Shown here: in pieces, positions 15,852-25,297 of the stretch | How positions within the stretch are numbered: the stretch's first letter is position 1 | Layout of the letters: every line of letters starts with the position of its first letter | NCBI RefSeq assembly: GCF_900112455.1 | Contig: NZ_FOLT01000003.1 | Coordinates: 62,001-126,000 of the forward strand | DNA length: 64,000 nt | Reading direction: 5' to 3' | DNA from: Alkalibacterium subtropicum | Lineage (GTDB): Bacteria > Bacillota > Bacilli > Lactobacillales > Carnobacteriaceae_A | Position numbers and translations under genes: made by a program | The notes under the pieces: generated by a model | The model's database searches: none | Seen by the model: only the letters and a program-made list of their open reading frames with translations | What the model was told of the DNA's origin: nothing

Positions 15852-15872
15852 ATTTTTCGCTCTGCGAAAAAT
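15852..15872. repeat. ATTTTTCGC palindrome next to repeat copy G
   Basis: Arms ATTTTTCGC and GCGAAAAAT flank TCT. It starts 41 bp after repeat copy G ends and has the same arms as those at 3222 and 4251. Confidence 0.85.
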
Positions 15873-16005
15873 GTCTGCTTAAGATTTTACTCAACCTTTT
15901 TTTAATCAGATCTCCTAGCGGATTTCTGATAAGATTGTCCGATTTTTTTATCAGGTATGCTATGAAATGAACCACGTTTTCAAATTAACTCTGTTTTTTA
16001 TAACT

Positions 16006-16018
16006 AAAATAATATTTT
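16006..16018. promoter_or_regulatory. Candidate ComK box (AAAA-N5-TTTT)
   Basis: AAAATAATATTTT fits the AT-box half of a ComK-box exactly and lies 34 bp before the candidate -10 of the ComK-like gene. In Bacillus subtilis ComK activates its own gene through two such boxes. The second box is only roughly present here and the region is very A+T-rich, so chance is possible. Confidence 0.35.
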
Positions 16019-16028
16019 TCTCATAATG

Positions 16029-16057
16029 TTCAAAAAATAAAAAATATATATTATAAT
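16029..16057 (+). promoter_or_regulatory. Candidate promoter of the ComK-like gene
   Basis: TTCAAA (16029-16034) and TATAAT (16052-16057) are 17 bp apart, which fits a sigma-A promoter with a weak -35. A small hairpin (AAACC-CT with AG-GGTTT, about 16066-16089) then lies just before the ribosome binding site. Confidence 0.45.
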
Positions 16058-16112
16058 AATTAGTGAAACCGCTAACAATAAGTGGTTTATTATTTTGCTG
16101 GAGGAATGTTTA

Positions 16113-16982
16113 TTGGATTATGATAAAAAATACAACGACAGCATGATGGACCGGTTCGATGCCGTCATCAGATGTTCAGAAGCAAAAAAGACGAGGCCTT
16201 ATACTCTGGTCCCGGTACAAGCAAGTACAGATTCGCGGGTATTGTCTATCACGGAAGACAGCGTGCTCGACTTTTTAGACGTCGCGCTTGAACAGACTTA
16301 TCTACTGCTCGATGACGACTCGTTTTACATCTGCGATTTATCTAAAGAAACCAGTAGACATTACAATACCCTGGTCTTTCAGATCAATGGCAGCGTGCTT
16401 AAGTCCAAAGAGACCACGACCCACGTCATCACCCGCTACATGAAATACATAGGTGTAGACTATCAAGCAACGATGCAGCTAGGCAAATCACTAGGCATCT
16501 TAAGTCAGTGCCCATTTGTCTGCTGTTCACTCTGCTTCACACCACTTAACGGAGCGAGCAGGAAACCCGTCAGCTGGATCGGTCTGCATCATGTGCAGGC
16601 TATCACGCCGCATTTGAAGGCGACGTATTTCAATATCGACGCTAAACATGAACTGATACTCAATATCCCGCACAAAAAAGCCAGCCGTTTGATCCGCCAG
16701 ACAAAAATTTTGTCCGATTCCCTGAAAAAGATGGCTACTGAATGGCTGACACTCATGCATCACCAAGAAGCATTCAGCAGTCGGCCAAACGTCGTGACAC
16801 GCTGCACTGTAAGCAGTCATTTCTCACAGCCCCTTCCTCTCCTGTCGACTTGGCTGATGACCCAAAGTTTCCTTCAGGGACGCTGGATGGTAAAGGACAT
16901 GCTGAAAGAAGGCGATCCCCTCCTGGATTATCTGCCACCGGAAGAATTAAGTAACGACAATGAGATAAATGACGAAGACTGA
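16113..16982 (+). CDS. ComK-like competence transcription factor
   Basis: ComK proteins switch on DNA-uptake genes. The core near residues 140 to 205 (SLCFTPLNGASRKPVSWIGL, HHVQAI, then LNIPHKKASRLIRQTK) matches the ComK pattern F-P-T-x-S...C-x-W-I-x2-H-V and the following basic helix. At about 289 residues it is longer than Bacillus ComK (192), with about 50 extra residues at the start and a different C-terminus. I chose the TTG at 16113 because GGAGG lies 8 nt before it; there is no suitable ATG. It stands alone between two DnaD-like genes. The match is by eye and fairly short. Confidence 0.62.
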   Translation: MDYDKKYNDSMMDRFDAVIRCSEAKKTRPYTLVPVQASTDSRVLSITEDSVLDFLDVALEQTYLLLDDDSFYICDLSKETSRHYNTLVFQINGSVLKSKETTTHVITRYMKYIGVDYQATMQLGKSLGILSQCPFVCCSLCFTPLNGASRKPVSWIGLHHVQAITPHLKATYFNIDAKHELILNIPHKKASRLIRQTKILSDSLKKMATEWLTLMHHQEAFSSRPNVVTRCTVSSHFSQPLPLLSTWLMTQSFLQGRWMVKDMLKEGDPLLDYLPPEELSNDNEINDED

Positions 16983-17025
16983 TTGTTAATCTCTACAGGA
17001 CTGCCGTACCTTTGGTGGTCCTACT

Positions 17026-18006
17026 TTAGTGTTGCCGTTTTCCCCGTATACGATTAAGTGACTCAGTGATCTTCTGATTCATTGACTCATCAACAGGATC
17101 GTCTACATCGGTGTAGCCTTCTTTCGCCCACTCTGGTAGAAATTCACTCTTTGGCATGTGGTTAGTAAAAGACTGCTGGCGATACTTGAATGACTGGTCA
17201 TAAGCTGCAATGTCTTCATAAGTATGCACACCCTTCTGCTTAAAGTCAGTCAAAATAGCATTCAAATAGCCAAAAGATTTGCCATTTAAATGTGTTCGCC
17301 TGATGGCTTCTAGAATGACTTCCTTATCCAAGGCTATCAGCCAGTCTTTCAGCTGTTTTTCTATTTGGGTTGTAGGAACTTGGATCTTTGATTCAAACTC
17401 TTGAAGTATATGTAATAGATCATCATCGGAATCATCTGATCTTTTTTCACTTCTTGATGATGATTTACTTTCTTTTACTATACTTTCCTCTACTTTACTT
17501 TGTGTAGTTAATGTAGACATTAATTCCGTTGAGTCCACATCACTGTCAACATGATTAGTTTCTGCTGGTACTACAGGAAAAAGTGAGACGATATTTAAAT
17601 TAGGGTATTTCTCTAGTTCCTGTTCGCTTAGAAGTACATATTCTTTGACAACAGGAACGTCTTTGCGTCGACCAACGGCTTCAAAATACCGTTTTTGAAT
17701 ACCGCGACTGGTTAATATATTATAGTCATAGAAAAGAGATAAATCAAATATACCCCAGCGCAGACCGGCCTCAACAATGTCTGAAACTGTAGTGGCAACA
17801 ACCCCGGTCCTTCTGCTAAAAAGCTTCACTTCTTTCTCGCCCCAGTGATAGCTATACCCTTCGGAGTAAATCTTCATCAACAATTTGACGATAACTGAAA
17901 AACCTTCGATGCCAAAATCGGATTCGATCAATGCAATCTTATCATCCTGATCAAACGTAACATCCAGTGGAAAATAATTTAAACCTGTTTGTAGTGGTCG
18001 CGCCAT
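17026..18006 (-). CDS. DnaD-like replication protein with N-terminal DUF4373-like domain
   Basis: Residues 1 to about 110 (RPLQTGLNYFPLDVTF, then GIEGFSVIVKLLMKIY and WGEKEVKLFSRRTG) match the Lin1244/Lin1753-like N-terminal domain common in phage and plasmid replication proteins. A serine- and acid-rich linker spans about 155 to 200. Residues about 205 to 285 form a DnaD C-terminal domain (LKDWLIALDKEVILEAIRRT, NGKSFGYLNAIL). Such proteins help load replicative helicase. I chose the ATG at 18006, preceded by AGAGAG. A broken paralogue lies at 15220-15617. No phage structural genes are near. Confidence 0.8.
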   Translation of the reverse strand: MARPLQTGLNYFPLDVTFDQDDKIALIESDFGIEGFSVIVKLLMKIYSEGYSYHWGEKEVKLFSRRTGVVATTVSDIVEAGLRWGIFDLSLFYDYNILTSRGIQKRYFEAVGRRKDVPVVKEYVLLSEQELEKYPNLNIVSLFPVVPAETNHVDSDVDSTELMSTLTTQSKVEESIVKESKSSSRSEKRSDDSDDDLLHILQEFESKIQVPTTQIEKQLKDWLIALDKEVILEAIRRTHLNGKSFGYLNAILTDFKQKGVHTYEDIAAYDQSFKYRQQSFTNHMPKSEFLPEWAKEGYTDVDDPVDESMNQKITESLNRIRGKRQH

Positions 18007-18330
18007 AGTGAACACTCTCTTTTCTTCGTTATATTTTAGGAAATAAACCTTCCCTTATTAATAACGCTATGAAGAAGGAAATTGTTACCAGAATTGCATT
18101 TTGCCGTCTGCAGAGTTGTGTCCTTTCACCCTGCAATCTTATGTATTTTACCTTGCCATAAACAGCAATATTCAAATAGTATAACTGAATCGACTAATTT
18201 TAAGATAAAAAGTGCAGAATCTTATTTAGCAATATCTGTTGTTTTTAGTTTATCATTCACAACTTCAAGCTTAATCAAGAAATAAATAATGAATCTTTCA
18301 AAAAAATGAAGAGTACATCTCAGCTGAGCC
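18007..18330. other. A+T-rich intergenic region upstream of the DnaD-like gene
   Basis: No gene is seen. It should hold the promoter of the DnaD-like gene. The segment AGAGTACATCTCAGCTG (18310-18326) is repeated, inverted, at 21914-21930. The two look like the arms of one hairpin split by the insertion sequences between them. Confidence 0.5.
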
Positions 18331-18406
18331 GACTCCCGAAAGTTAGACCTAAAAAATCTAACTTTTGAGGGTATTTTTATGGCTTGAATATAGCTATGAG
18401 TTAAAA

Positions 18407-18478
18407 ATGAAAATCATACAAGATTATTTTGATCAAAGAGGAGGATATTTATTCCTTGCCAACAAATATAGTGGATAG
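18407..18478 (+). pseudogene. 5' fragment of an IS3-family orfA
   Basis: It encodes 23 residues, MKIIQDYFDQRGGYLFLANKYSG, like the first helix-turn-helix region of IS150-type OrfA proteins, then stops where the inserted elements begin. Confidence 0.55.
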
Positions 18479-18545
18479 GTTACACTGAGTTGGACAGAAA
18501 AGATAAGGTGTGTATACTATAAGAAACACACTGGAGGAATCTATC

Positions 18546-18839
<294 letters not shown>

Positions 18840-18874
18840 TCAAAGCAAACAAACATAAGTATTCTATATCAGCG

Positions 18875-19759
18875 ATGTGCCGCGCCCTCAAAATCAACAG
18901 AGGTTCGTATTATTACGAAGCCAAAAAGAAAGAGAGTGAATCAGAACTCGAACAAGCAATCATTGAAGAATTCGCAAGAAGTAATAATGCCTTCGGCACG
19001 CGGAAGTTGAAGCCTGTACTTGAAAAGAGGGGGTTTACTGTTTCACGCCGCCGTATCGGTCGTATAATGAAAAAATTTAATCTCGTCTCAAAATATAATC
19101 GTCCCTCGTACAAACCCCAGAGTACCGGTGTCAATCAAGCCAGAATTGAAAACATACTGAACCGTGAGTTCTCCCAGGAAGAGCCGATGAAAGTAATCGT
19201 CACAGATTTGACTTACGTCAAAGTCGCTACCAGCTGGTTTTATGTGTGTTTCATCCTTGATTTATTTAATCGTGAAATCATTGGTTATTCCGCTGGACCG
19301 CATAAGACCACTGACTTAGTCATGCAGGCATTGGCGACAGTTAAAGGCGATCTACATATGGTGGACACTTTTCATACTGATCGAGGAAAAGAATTTGATA
19401 ACCATACGATTGATGAATTATTGGACACCTTTGACATTGAACGCTCGTTAAGTAGGAAAGGAAATCCGTATGATAATGCCGTTGCGGAATCGACATATAA
19501 ATCGTTTAAGTTTGAATTTGTCTACGACAACCGATTCGATACACTCTATGACCTGCAAGTCCAACTTATGGACTACGTCCATTGGTGGAATAAATTCCGT
19601 CCACACGGCGCACTTGATTATGCATCACCCATTGAGTATCGCAAACGTTGGGAAGAAGAACGGTCTGAAAATGGAGACTCTGAGTCATTCGTCTATCGGT
19701 CGGCTACTTCGTCAAAACAGTGTGAGGCCAGGACGGAAAGGGTGGTCTTGCCCTTGTAG
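18875..19759 (+). CDS. IS3-family transposase OrfB (DDE integrase core)
   Basis: Catalytic residues sit in VTDLTYVKV (first Asp), HTDRGKEFDNH (second Asp) and NAVAESTYKSFKFE (Glu), the order and spacing of IS3 OrfB. The N-terminal part holds the HTH_21-like segment FGTRKLKPVLEKRGFTVSRRRIGR, broken here as FGTRKLKPVLEKRG, FTVSRRRIGR. The frame stays open upstream of the ATG at 18875 (AKVEVIKANKHKYSISA), so translation probably enters by frameshift from OrfA. The C-terminus carries about 35 residues after the usual WHWWNKFRPHGAL-type end. Confidence 0.9.
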   Translation: MCRALKINRGSYYYEAKKKESESELEQAIIEEFARSNNAFGTRKLKPVLEKRGFTVSRRRIGRIMKKFNLVSKYNRPSYKPQSTGVNQARIENILNREFSQEEPMKVIVTDLTYVKVATSWFYVCFILDLFNREIIGYSAGPHKTTDLVMQALATVKGDLHMVDTFHTDRGKEFDNHTIDELLDTFDIERSLSRKGNPYDNAVAESTYKSFKFEFVYDNRFDTLYDLQVQLMDYVHWWNKFRPHGALDYASPIEYRKRWEEERSENGDSESFVYRSATSSKQCEARTERVVLPL

Positions 19760-19886
19760 TCGTGGACACACACTGTTACATTAATGAGCCGATCGGTTGA
19801 ACGAAAGGCTTTCGCCATTCGGTTGAGAGAGGCAAAAAGAAAGTGAACTTAAACATTTTTTACACTTTATAATTTCTGTTCAAAAA

Positions 19887-20030
19887 TGTGTTGACATACC
19901 ATTGAATTGGCCGCGTAACCAGAACGAGATTCAAAAGTTAAGTGCGCAACAGCTGCGTTGGCTGCTTGAAGGATTATCTGTCAACCAAAAAGTCACCATT
20001 AAACCTGCGGTTAAAGGGAGTATAGCCTAA
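19887..20030 (+). pseudogene. 3' fragment of IS66 tnpB
   Basis: The frame reads LNWPRNQNEIQKLSAQQLRW, then LLEGLSVNQKVTIKP and a TAA at 20028. This matches the conserved C-terminus of IS66 TnpB (Orf2), including the QQxRWLLEGLS motif. The 5' part is cut off by the neighbouring IS3 element. Confidence 0.8.
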
Positions 20031-20129
20031 AAAATGAGAGAGAAATTGATAAAAAAATCAATGACTCTCTCGTTTTCTTTTCCTGATTAATGTAAAATAT
20101 AAGTACTATTTATGCGAGGAGAAGCAGAC

Positions 20130-21680
20130 ATGTCTATCAAGAGCGAAAAACAGTTTGAAGTGATTATTGAAAAATTAGATCAGCTGTTAGAAGAAAACAA
20201 ACAACTGAAGACCCTTATCGCTCAAAAAGATGATGAGCTTTCCTTACAGAAAGAACAAATCGAGTTCTTAACTCAGAAATTGTACGGCCCAAAGAAGGAA
20301 ACGTTGAACGGTGATCCCAACCAAGGCAATCTCTTCAACGATTCCCTTTTTAGCGAACCAGAGCAGACTGGTGACCAAAGCGACGAAGATGAAGTCATTA
20401 TTACAACAGAACGTCGCCGCAAAAAACGTAAAGGATTAAAAGATAAACAGTTGTCATCTCTTCCTACTGTTGACCACATTCATGAGCTTGAATCTTGCAC
20501 GTGTCCAACATGTAAGGAAGCAATGAAAGACATCGGCACGCAACTCATCCGTCAGGAAGTTAAATTTATCCCGGCGAGAGTTGAAAACCACAGACATTTC
20601 CAGAAAACATATACCTGCGCAAACTGTGAGAAAAGTGGAACGCGCACGCCGTTTGCGAAATCTGAAATCCCCAGACTTCCTTTAAATAATACAGCCGCTT
20701 CTGCGTCATTGATAGCGGAAACCATGTATCAAAAATTCGAGCAAAAAGTCCCGGGCTATCGCCAAGATGCTTATTGGAATCTGCTGGGCTATCCGATCCC
20801 CCGGCATACCATTGCGAACTGGCACATTAAAACGTCCCAGTATTATTTCGAAGCACTCGTGGCTGTAATGCGACAAGAACTGTTGAACCAGAAGGTTCTA
20901 CACGCTGACGAAACGACATTCAGAGTACTGAATGATAAAGACCGACAAAAGTCCTATATGTGGTTATTCAGTACCGGCAAATACAGCGAACGTGCCATAC
21001 ATATCTACAAGCTTGGTCCATCACGCAGCGGATCTGTCCCTAGAGATTTCTTAGAGGAGTACACTGGCTATCTACATAGTGATGGATTCTCCGGGTACAA
21101 CAATCTTCCAGGGATGACGATGATTGCCTGTCTGGCACATATCAGACGGAAGTTCTATGACGCCCGTCCAAAGAACTATTCCAGTAAGAGTGTCGCTCAT
21201 AAGGGAGTCACGCTGTGTAACGAGTTATTTGCGTTGGATAAGTCCCTCAAGGACTTAACTGTTAGCGAACGGTATGATCAGCGCTTAAAACTAGTGAAGC
21301 CGAAACTTGAGGCCTTTTTTGACTGGTGTGAATCCCTGACTGCGCATGGGAAACTTGGCACAGCGATCAACTATGCACTGAGTCAGAAAGAGCGGATGAT
21401 GAACGTTCTGGCAGATGGCCGTCTCGTGCTATCCAACAATCTAGCCGAACGCGGCATCAAGTCACTCGTTATGGGCAGAAAGAACTGGCTGTTTTCAAAA
21501 TCGTTTGATGGCGCTCATGCCGTTGCGACTATTTTGAGTCTCGTTGAGACGGCCAAATCCAACGGATTACATCCACGAAAATATCTGGACTACCTCTTAA
21601 CTTACCTTCCAAATCGACAAAATACACCTTTGGAGGCTTATTTGCCATGGAATCCAAAGGTGCAGATGGAATGTCGCTAG
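20130..21680 (+). CDS. tnpC: IS66-family transposase TnpC
   Basis: The 516-residue transposase opens with a coiled coil (residues about 10 to 60, ending FLTQKLYGPKKE). A zinc-binding pair CTCPTCK and CANCEK follow, then the DDE core: HADETTFRVL (first Asp), GYLHSDGFSGYNNLP (second Asp), CLAHIRRKFYDA, and NNLAERGIKSLVMGRKNWLF with the Glu. The C-terminal IS66 segment HPRKYLDYLLTYLPN is present. GAGGAG lies 8 nt before the ATG at 20130. The gene looks intact, but the element lacks its left end. Confidence 0.92.
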   Translation: MSIKSEKQFEVIIEKLDQLLEENKQLKTLIAQKDDELSLQKEQIEFLTQKLYGPKKETLNGDPNQGNLFNDSLFSEPEQTGDQSDEDEVIITTERRRKKRKGLKDKQLSSLPTVDHIHELESCTCPTCKEAMKDIGTQLIRQEVKFIPARVENHRHFQKTYTCANCEKSGTRTPFAKSEIPRLPLNNTAASASLIAETMYQKFEQKVPGYRQDAYWNLLGYPIPRHTIANWHIKTSQYYFEALVAVMRQELLNQKVLHADETTFRVLNDKDRQKSYMWLFSTGKYSERAIHIYKLGPSRSGSVPRDFLEEYTGYLHSDGFSGYNNLPGMTMIACLAHIRRKFYDARPKNYSSKSVAHKGVTLCNELFALDKSLKDLTVSERYDQRLKLVKPKLEAFFDWCESLTAHGKLGTAINYALSQKERMMNVLADGRLVLSNNLAERGIKSLVMGRKNWLFSKSFDGAHAVATILSLVETAKSNGLHPRKYLDYLLTYLPNRQNTPLEAYLPWNPKVQMECR

Positions 21681-21769
21681 ACATTCAGTATATTATACTC
21701 TTCGGACATTTCTCATTATAGAGGTGTCCGATTTTTATTTGTAGGTACTCAGCTATTCATCGCTTACGA

Positions 21770-21844
21770 ATGAAAGAAAAACTTAATTGGTTAAGTCCGA
21801 TTGAATACCGTTTATTACCACCTTCTTTAAAACAAAGCGCATAA
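21770..21844 (+). pseudogene. 3' fragment of an IS3-family orfB
   Basis: MKEKLNWLSPIEYRLLPPS and six more codons to a TAA match the C-terminal end of IS150-type OrfB (K-L-x-x-L-S-P-x-E-Y-R). It directly follows the IS66 right tip at 21767, so the IS66 element interrupted this gene. Confidence 0.7.
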
Positions 21845-21847
21845 AAA

Positions 21848-21873
21848 AACAGAGTAGGATTATCTACTCTGTT
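21848..21873 (-). terminator. Hairpin with T run on the minus strand
   Basis: AACAGAGTAG and CTACTCTGTT form a 10-bp stem with a 6-nt loop, followed on the minus strand by seven T. It could stop transcription of the polysaccharide operon, whose last gene ends at 22021, before it enters the insertion sequences. Confidence 0.6.
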
Positions 21874-22020
21874 AAAAAGTCTAACTTTTTGGAGTCACTA
21901 TAAGCTGCCTAGGCAGCTGAGATGTACTCTCCGAAAATATAAAAATGTTTGGTTATTATTCTTCACCAACTTTAGTTAACGTAGAACCATTAATGGTCTA
22001 AATGAATCCTCATCTTTGCA

Positions 22021-23280
22021 TCATTTTTTTGAAAGTACTGAAGTAATTTTCTTTAAGTCATCTTTATTTATAACAATTAAGTCTAGCAGGTTTAATGAAT
22101 ATTCTCTTTTAAAATCTAACAAGAATGCTAAACCCGCTATAGAATAAGATATAATTGATGAATAAGCAGCTCCATTGATGCCCCAAATAGGTATCATTAA
22201 AAGATTAAAGAAAATATTTGATATAACTGATAGGCTTAACACTATTGCATAAAATTTCCATTGTCCTTTAGCAATATAGAGTGTACCTATTATCTTAGTA
22301 TAAATCATACTATAAATGCCTAGGAAAATAATTACTGTAACACTATAAGCATCTATAAATTCATTTCCGAATAGTATTAAAATCATTTTTTCCCCAAATG
22401 TTACAATTCCTATATAAACAAAAATCATCGTTGTTGATGAAATTCTTAGGGAAAAAGTCATATTGTCAATATCATCTTTAACTGCAGTACGATTTATCAT
22501 TACATCCTTAAAAATATCAGGTACTAACCATCCATACTCAGCTAATGATACCCCCACAGTATAAAGTCCAATTAAAAGTAAATTTATATTAAGAGTTTCT
22601 AGTAATATGACATCAATTTTATAGTTAATGGATATTAATAATGTAGTATACATTGGAACTAAACCATAAGTAATTATTTCTTTCCACATTTTAAAGTCAA
22701 AATCTTTCCAGACGAGTTTCCTTTTTATACTCTTGAAAGATAAAACTATAATTATTGAGTCTTTTAATATATAGACTATATATGCGAAAAGCAAATTAGA
22801 TTCTGGCAACATATATATAACTAAGATGAATATAAAGTTAAAAAAGGCGGCAATAATTGTAATGTAACTATGAGAATGAATATTTTCAACTAAATTAAAA
22901 TAGTTCAATTGCATTCTAAATACACCTATAGCTGTAAGTAAGATTATTAGAAAAATAGCTGGATCATTTGTAAGTAAAAATGAAATTGCGCTTATAAATA
23001 AAAGAAATACAAATTCAAATATACTTAAAGCTTGAAATATTGGTAAATAGTTCTTATCTTGACGGCGTTTGAAACTTGGATAGGTCAAATTAATTCCAAA
23101 ATTTAATAGTACTACTAAAATATTTGCGATACTTAAAATATATGCATATTCACCTTTATTAGTAGGACCAAGGTATCTATTTAGTAGGGCAGTTGAGAAT
23201 ATACCAAAAAGAATTACATTGAATTTTTTCAGCACAGAAATTGTATATATATTACTTGTTAATTTTTTATTTATTTTCAT
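22021..23280 (-). CDS. Wzx-type polysaccharide flippase
   Basis: The 419-residue protein has about 12 hydrophobic segments across its whole length and opens with the polysaccharide-transport family pattern NRYLGPTNKGEYAYILSIAN. It should flip lipid-linked repeat units across the membrane. It is the last gene of the operon, 9 bp after the polymerase-like gene. The base composition is strongly A+T-rich, like the next genes upstream and unlike the cps genes farther upstream. The substrate cannot be read from the sequence. Confidence 0.85.
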   Translation of the reverse strand: MKINKKLTSNIYTISVLKKFNVILFGIFSTALLNRYLGPTNKGEYAYILSIANILVVLLNFGINLTYPSFKRRQDKNYLPIFQALSIFEFVFLLFISAISFLLTNDPAIFLIILLTAIGVFRMQLNYFNLVENIHSHSYITIIAAFFNFIFILVIYMLPESNLLFAYIVYILKDSIIIVLSFKSIKRKLVWKDFDFKMWKEIITYGLVPMYTTLLISINYKIDVILLETLNINLLLIGLYTVGVSLAEYGWLVPDIFKDVMINRTAVKDDIDNMTFSLRISSTTMIFVYIGIVTFGEKMILILFGNEFIDAYSVTVIIFLGIYSMIYTKIIGTLYIAKGQWKFYAIVLSLSVISNIFFNLLMIPIWGINGAAYSSIISYSIAGLAFLLDFKREYSLNLLDLIVINKDDLKKITSVLSKK

Positions 23281-23289
23281 GTCAACTAC

Positions 23290-24735
23290 CTACCGATATT
23301 TTATTTGATACGATTTTTTCCCAAGTATCTTGTGTAATGTAAAATTGATTTGATAAACCATAATAAATAATACTAAATTCATACTCATATCATTGATTAT
23401 ATTCATAGTATTTTGTCCCATAAAAAATCCAAATCTAACCACAACTAAAGTTAAGAAATAATATATTTCTAAATTATTCGTATTATTCAAAATCTTTTCA
23501 AAATAATAATAGATCCTTATTAACAACATTCCAAAAAGAGGTGCTAAAAAGAAACCAAAAAACAGATTGCCTTGCCCTATCATAGGTATGATTTGCGATC
23601 TTCTATCTACATTTAACCACATCCTTTTATTATAAAAAATATTAGAATAGGAAAAAGGAAGATTCTTAACTAAAAGATTAACACCAATCATCGGTCTGAA
23701 AATATCAAAAAAAAGTACGCTTAAATCATTCGAACTAGGAAAATAATCTTTAGTCTCTATCGCAATTGCTACATTATAAACTCCACCGGTATATACTTGA
23801 AAAGTATCAGTTATATCTATGATAGAATTTGATCCATTTGAAATACTAATGTAATTTCTAGCTCCTGAAACAATAGCAACAAGAAAAAATAAGATAACAA
23901 GACCAACAATTATATATTTTTTCACTATTTTACCGAATAATTTATATAAAAGAAGAAAAGAGACAATAGCTGATATTATTATGTCTGATCGATTCGTTCC
24001 AAAATATATAAATATATTTACTAATGAAATTATAAAACTAATTGAAATATAAATCCTATTTTTTTTCAATTTATATTTTTTGTACATCCTTTTCAACAGC
24101 ATTATAAAAATAAGTTGTTTAGAAACAATAATACAATATAGTATAAAATTTTGAATAAAACTTGGTTCTACGTTGTTCGATAAACTACTAGGAACTATAA
24201 TATTTATGAATGATAGTACTGATGGAAAGAATGTGATTCCTATCAAGGTAAACAAAATGAAAAATATATAACCGATGTGGTGATGATCAAGTTTAAAAGT
24301 TTGATTTTTAATATTTGAATCAGTGGTATTTATTTTACTATTTCTTCTTACTTCCATAATTTTGATAAATAACGCTGTAATCAACAACTCATAATTCATC
24401 AATAAAATTGCTTTAAAAAAAGAGTCCGAACTAGGCTCGACAATAGATCTTCCACCATAATATTCTGTAAAAGATATTAATAACGGTAATAAAACATACC
24501 TAATCGCTGAGACACCAGATAAAATTATAAAAAAAAGTCTTGTATTATCTTCAAAAATAATAGTACTATACACGAATATAAACACAATTAGATATAGTAA
24601 AGGTTGAGTATACAATAATTCATAGCCATGATAGTTCTGGAAAAACCAAATTAATACTGAAGATAATATACAAATAAAAGAAACAAAATAGTTTAATAAT
24701 ACTTTTCCAAAAGTCTTTTCACTATATCTCAACAT
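23290..24735 (-). CDS. Wzy-type polysaccharide polymerase (probable)
   Basis: The 481-residue protein has about 12 to 14 membrane segments and a long outside loop near residues 280 to 380 (through GARNYIS, DITDTFQVYTGGVYN and NKRMWLNVDRRSQ). This topology is typical of O-antigen and capsule polymerases, which are too diverse to assign by motif. Its place between an acyltransferase and the flippase, and the need for one polymerase in a Wzx/Wzy operon, support the call. It starts 20 bp after the acyltransferase gene ends. Very A+T-rich. Confidence 0.7.
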   Translation of the reverse strand: MLRYSEKTFGKVLLNYFVSFICILSSVLIWFFQNYHGYELLYTQPLLYLIVFIFVYSTIIFEDNTRLFFIILSGVSAIRYVLLPLLISFTEYYGGRSIVEPSSDSFFKAILLMNYELLITALFIKIMEVRRNSKINTTDSNIKNQTFKLDHHHIGYIFFILFTLIGITFFPSVLSFINIIVPSSLSNNVEPSFIQNFILYCIIVSKQLIFIMLLKRMYKKYKLKKNRIYISISFIISLVNIFIYFGTNRSDIIISAIVSFLLLYKLFGKIVKKYIIVGLVILFFLVAIVSGARNYISISNGSNSIIDITDTFQVYTGGVYNVAIAIETKDYFPSSNDLSVLFFDIFRPMIGVNLLVKNLPFSYSNIFYNKRMWLNVDRRSQIIPMIGQGNLFFGFFLAPLFGMLLIRIYYYFEKILNNTNNLEIYYFLTLVVVRFGFFMGQNTMNIINDMSMNLVLFIMVYQINFTLHKILGKKSYQIKYR

Positions 24736-24754
24736 TTTAATACCAACTTCCTAA

Positions 24755-25297
24755 CTAATTATTCAAAGGTTTGATAATTTTTGCTGGAACTCCTCCGGCA
24801 AAGCTATTTTCTGGAATATCTTTTGTCACAGCCGAATTAGCTCCAATTATACATCCAGCTCCGATATTAATATTCATAGTAAGAGTAGAATTACTTGATA
24901 TCCAAGAGCCATTTCCAATATTAATTGGACCATTTTCTGAAGCTACGAGGCTTACTGCACCGTTAACATACTTATGCTTAGTAGTTGCAATAACTACTTT
25001 AGGTGATATAATGACACCATCTCCAATAATTAACCCACCAGTACCGTTTATCCAAGCATCATGAGCTATATAGACATTATCTCCAATTTGAATATTTCTA
25101 GGTAGATTTATTATAGCACCTTTTGCGATTTGGAAATTTTTTCCACATTCTTTAAAGAAAGGCTTAATTAAGAACCCTCGAATTTGATTAGAAAGCTTAA
25201 AATTAGGAAGTAGGTTAAGGACTCCTAAAATTAATTGCATTAATAATATATACACTAAGAAATTATAAGCTTTCTGTAATATATTTCTAGAATTCAT
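24755..25297 (-). CDS. Hexapeptide-repeat O-acyltransferase
   Basis: Residues about 60 to 175 hold left-handed beta-helix hexapeptide repeats (IQIGDNVYIAHDAWI, GDGVIISPKVVIAT, IGAGCIIGANSAVTKDIPEN) and the end AGGVPAKIIKPL typical of the WcaF/NodL/LacA-type acetyltransferases. The first 45 residues contain a hydrophobic stretch that may anchor it at the membrane. It probably acetylates a sugar of the polysaccharide repeat. Its start overlaps the end of the glycosyltransferase gene by 4 bp. Confidence 0.82.
   Translation of the reverse strand: MNSRNILQKAYNFLVYILLMQLILGVLNLLPNFKLSNQIRGFLIKPFFKECGKNFQIAKGAIINLPRNIQIGDNVYIAHDAWINGTGGLIIGDGVIISPKVVIATTKHKYVNGAVSLVASENGPINIGNGSWISSNSTLTMNINIGAGCIIGANSAVTKDIPENSFAGGVPAKIIKPLNN

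Larger units (their letters stand above)
19887..21767 (+). mobile_element. IS66-family element, left part lost
   Basis: It contains the last 40 codons of tnpB, a hairpin, an intact tnpC, and the right end ...CGCTTAC at 21767, which is the inverted GTAAGCG tip typical of IS66. No left tip is found: the left part, with tnpA and most of tnpB, is missing where the IS3 element abuts. A relic of the same right end lies at 13501-13575. Confidence 0.8.
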
